Assembly (NCBI RefSeq): GCF_026676115.1
Contig: NZ_JAPONB010000004.1
Span: 272,856-336,855 of the forward strand
Source: Salinimicrobium sp. TH3
GTDB taxonomy: Bacteria > Bacteroidota > Bacteroidia > Flavobacteriales > Flavobacteriaceae
Direction of reading: 5' to 3'
DNA: 64,000 bases
A program made the translations under genes and the position numbers. The notes beneath the pieces are model-generated. The model was given only the letters and a program-made list of their open reading frames with translations, ran no database searches and was not told the origin of the DNA. Below, one piece after another: positions 62,374 through 64,000 of the stretch (position 1 is the stretch's first letter; each line of letters begins with the position of its first letter).

Positions 62374-63381
62374 ATGAAAGAACTACAATTATTTACCAAA
62401 CATTTATTTGGCAAAATGTTCCTCTTCTTTTTATTAGCAGCTTTTACAATGGGATGTGAAAAGGAGGAACTAGATACAGCCAATCTTGAAATTGCAAACG
62501 CCAGTGTAAAATCTATGAACACAGTGAAGATAACCTCTACAGGAATGAACTTTATTGCACCCGATGAGATCCCTTCGGGATGGAATACTTTTGAATACAC
62601 TAATAATTCCGCTGCACCTCACTTTTTTCTCCTTGTAAAAGTCCCAGAAAATATAACTCTTGAACGCTATAGTACAGAGTTAACCATCCCGTTTAACGAG
62701 TGGTTATGGGAATTAACCAATAACCCAGAGGCTATTCCAGATTTTCCGGACTGGTTTAGTCAGACATTAAATTATGGAGGATCAGGTATAATTGATCCTG
62801 GCCAGACTGCGGTAACCTCAATAAATTTACCACCAGGAAATTACATTATGGAATGCTACATAAAGATGCCTGGTGGTGGATTTGAGAAACCGGGAGGAGT
62901 ATTTCATTCTTTTCCTGTAAATGAAACTACCGGAATGGTAAAGCAATTGACGGTTACCACAGAAAAAGCTAAGGAAAAAGAACCAAAGCCAGATATTACA
63001 ATTGATATAACAACTAACAATGGCTATGTAATAGATAACGAAATTAACCGTCCCGGGTTACATACCTTTGCTGTAAACAATGAGGTTGGACTTACTGCAG
63101 ATGTACATCTGGTAAGATTTGATGAAGGAACTGAAGAGAATTTAGCACAATTAAATTCCTGGATGTTCTGGATGAATAATCTTGGAGCCCTAAACGAAGG
63201 AATGATGACTCCGGCACCGGCAGGATTTACTTTCTTAGGCGGTGCTCAAGAACTGTCTGCTGGAGGAACCACGTATTTTCAGGCATTGTTAAAACCCGGA
63301 AAATATGCCTTTATAGCTGAATGGCCTGATTCAATCGCGAGTGGTTACTACCATGAGTTTGAGGTAGGAGGAAAAAAATAA
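62374..63381 (+). CDS. Lipoprotein with two repeated beta-sandwich-like domains
   Basis: 335 aa. Signal peptide with lipobox TMGC at about residue 28. Two halves, about 55-200 and 225-333, share a pattern: G-x-x-TF at the start, a His before a Val strand, W.....NN.. in the middle, G-x-T before L-PG-x-Y, and G..H.F.V at the end. The PG-x-Y type signature recalls cupredoxin-like folds, but Cys and Met copper ligands are not obvious. No family recognised. It is divergent from the LytTR regulator, 213 bp apart. Confidence 0.7.
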   Translation: MKELQLFTKHLFGKMFLFFLLAAFTMGCEKEELDTANLEIANASVKSMNTVKITSTGMNFIAPDEIPSGWNTFEYTNNSAAPHFFLLVKVPENITLERYSTELTIPFNEWLWELTNNPEAIPDFPDWFSQTLNYGGSGIIDPGQTAVTSINLPPGNYIMECYIKMPGGGFEKPGGVFHSFPVNETTGMVKQLTVTTEKAKEKEPKPDITIDITTNNGYVIDNEINRPGLHTFAVNNEVGLTADVHLVRFDEGTEENLAQLNSWMFWMNNLGALNEGMMTPAPAGFTFLGGAQELSAGGTTYFQALLKPGKYAFIAEWPDSIASGYYHEFEVGGKK

Positions 63382-63411
63382 CAGAAATCTCTTTTTAAGA
63401 GATAGTTGAAA

Positions 63412-63450
63412 GCCGGTACTGTTTGGGGGACAGTGCCGGTTTTCTTTTAT
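63412..63450 (+). terminator. Intrinsic terminator after the lipoprotein
   Basis: CCGGTACTGT (63413-63422) pairs with ACAGTGCCGG (63430-63439) with one G-U, then TTTTCTTTTA. Confidence 0.8.
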
Positions 63451-63519
63451 TCCAGATTCAACATTTTGAATCCTGTAAAGTTGGAACATACTGCAAATTA
63501 TTGTTTCCACCCATAGAAT

Positions 63520-63552
63520 AGACCTCAAAGGTTTTTGAAACCTGTGAGGTCT
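63520..63552. repeat. GACCTC-type hairpin repeat
   Basis: AGACCTCA (63520-63527) and TGAGGTCT (63545-63552) flank AAGGTTT...AAACCT, so the whole forms a nested 33-bp hairpin. It looks like a dispersed intergenic element of Bacteroidetes genomes. Confidence 0.6.
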
Positions 63553-63640
63553 AGATTGTGAACTTGGGACGTCCTTCGAACACGCCTACCTGGGAGGAGG
63601 AGCTGAAAAATGCTTCCTTTTAATTTTTTCCGGAAAGCAG

Positions 63641-63950
63641 ACCCTCCCCGTCCGCCAATTGGCGGACTTCCCCTCCCTGGAATGGAGGGGAGCTGAAATT
63701 CGTTTCCAATTCAACTTGTTGCTTAAGTGTTCCCCTCCTCTCTGAGGAGGGGTGGCCGAAGGTCGGGGTGTTGCATGGAACCTAATAGTTCTTGGTTATC
63801 CATAATCTCTGGGGAAAGAAAACCCTCCCCGCCTCCGCTTTGCGACGCCTGCCCCTCCCTGGAAGGGAGGGGAGTTGAGATTCGTTTCCAGATTTAACTT
63901 TTGTAGTGTTCCCCTCCTCTCTGAGGAGGGGTGGCCGCAGGCCGGGGTGG
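63641..63950. repeat. Two copies of a GGGG/CCCC-rich hairpin repeat
   Basis: Unit 1 (63641-63771) and unit 2 (63822-63950) are about 130 bp each and align throughout. Both start ACCCTCCCCG, contain CCCCTCC(CT)GG...GGAGGGG and then TTCGTTTCCA, and end with CCCCTCCTCTCTGAGGAGGG and GGTGGCCG. Unit 1 also holds the perfect palindrome GTCCGCCAATTGGCGGAC (63650-63667). The region has no gene from 63382 to the window end. Confidence 0.75.
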
Positions 63951-63962
63951 TTTTAGGGCATA

Positions 63963-63997
63963 AAAAAACCCTTCATCAAATACATGATGAAGGGTTT
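63963..63997 (-). terminator. Terminator for a minus-strand gene beyond the right edge
   Basis: AAACCCTTCATCA (63966-63978) pairs with TGATGAAGGGTTT (63985-63997) over 13 bp. On the minus strand it is followed by a T-run (A-run 63963-63968), so a gene to the right of the window should end here. Confidence 0.8.
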
Positions 63998-64000
63998 AAA

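Noticed and set aside
63601..63960. Possible CRISPR array because of repeats with spacers
   Set aside because: Only two long units with no regular short repeat-spacer pattern and no cas genes.

Overview
The window looks like one contiguous stretch of chromosome from a low-GC Flavobacteriaceae (Bacteroidetes). Three things point there. The promoters fit the Bacteroidetes -7 consensus TAnnTTTG. There is a PorX-type response regulator and a type IX secretion (T9SS) sorting-domain protein. Several marker families are also present: DUF6452/DUF6048, DUF4834, CCC-motif membrane protein, fused LpxC/FabZ, HisIE and HisB fusions, and a 6S-like RNA beside zapA. Gene content resembles the Gramella/Salegentibacter/Salinimicrobium group, but the genus is a guess. 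No rRNA, tRNA, IS element, prophage or CRISPR array was seen.

Layout. 1-668: the 3' end of clpC. 721-8782: a complete histidine operon on the minus strand (leader peptide and attenuator, then hisG-D-C-B-H-[four-helix-bundle protein]-A-F-IE). 8839-11705: an SPFH protein and a VWA-like membrane protein. 11859-13616: fabG and sucD. 13682-18867: a lipid A operon (lpxD, lpxC/fabZ, lpxA, efp, a second lpxD-like gene, an NTF2-like gene). 18892-21712: an HD phosphohydrolase divergent from porX. 21758-26200: tsaE, an overlapping small ORF and membrane protein, ald, bcp divergent from nth, then an ECF sigma factor with a 45-codon gene behind it. 27087-31242: uvrA, then two sigma-54-like promoters. The first appears to drive a short non-coding transcript; the second drives a secreted protein with 16-residue repeats. 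31284-36769: a surface-glycan style cluster (flippase, glycosyltransferase, YfhO-like protein, DUF4834). 36875-39818: an outer-membrane protein and the NAD salvage pair pncB-pncA. 40419-42804: rny, a 6S-like RNA, zapA and a coiled-coil partner. 42986-47136: an M23 peptidase and a TonB-dependent receptor. 47273-52766: cysteine desulfurase, a Ca-binding-repeat lipoprotein, a Smr protein, a T9SS cargo protein, DUF2752 and CCC-motif proteins. 52901-59922: rocD, rlmD with DUF6452/DUF6048, a THUMP methyltransferase, another methyltransferase, a ZIP transporter and DUF4268. 59937-63381: a LytS/LytTR two-component pair divergent from a lipoprotein with an internal duplication. 63382-64000: intergenic repeats and terminators only.

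Most of the window is core metabolism and envelope biogenesis. The least ordinary parts are the tandem sigma-54-like promoters with a putative small RNA at 29929-30075, the overlapping small ORF at 22441-22584, the small gene behind the ECF sigma factor, the four-helix-bundle gene flanked by short direct repeats inside the his operon, and the 16-residue Tyr-Gly repeat protein. I do not see a clearly novel multi-gene system such as a defence island or biosynthetic cluster.
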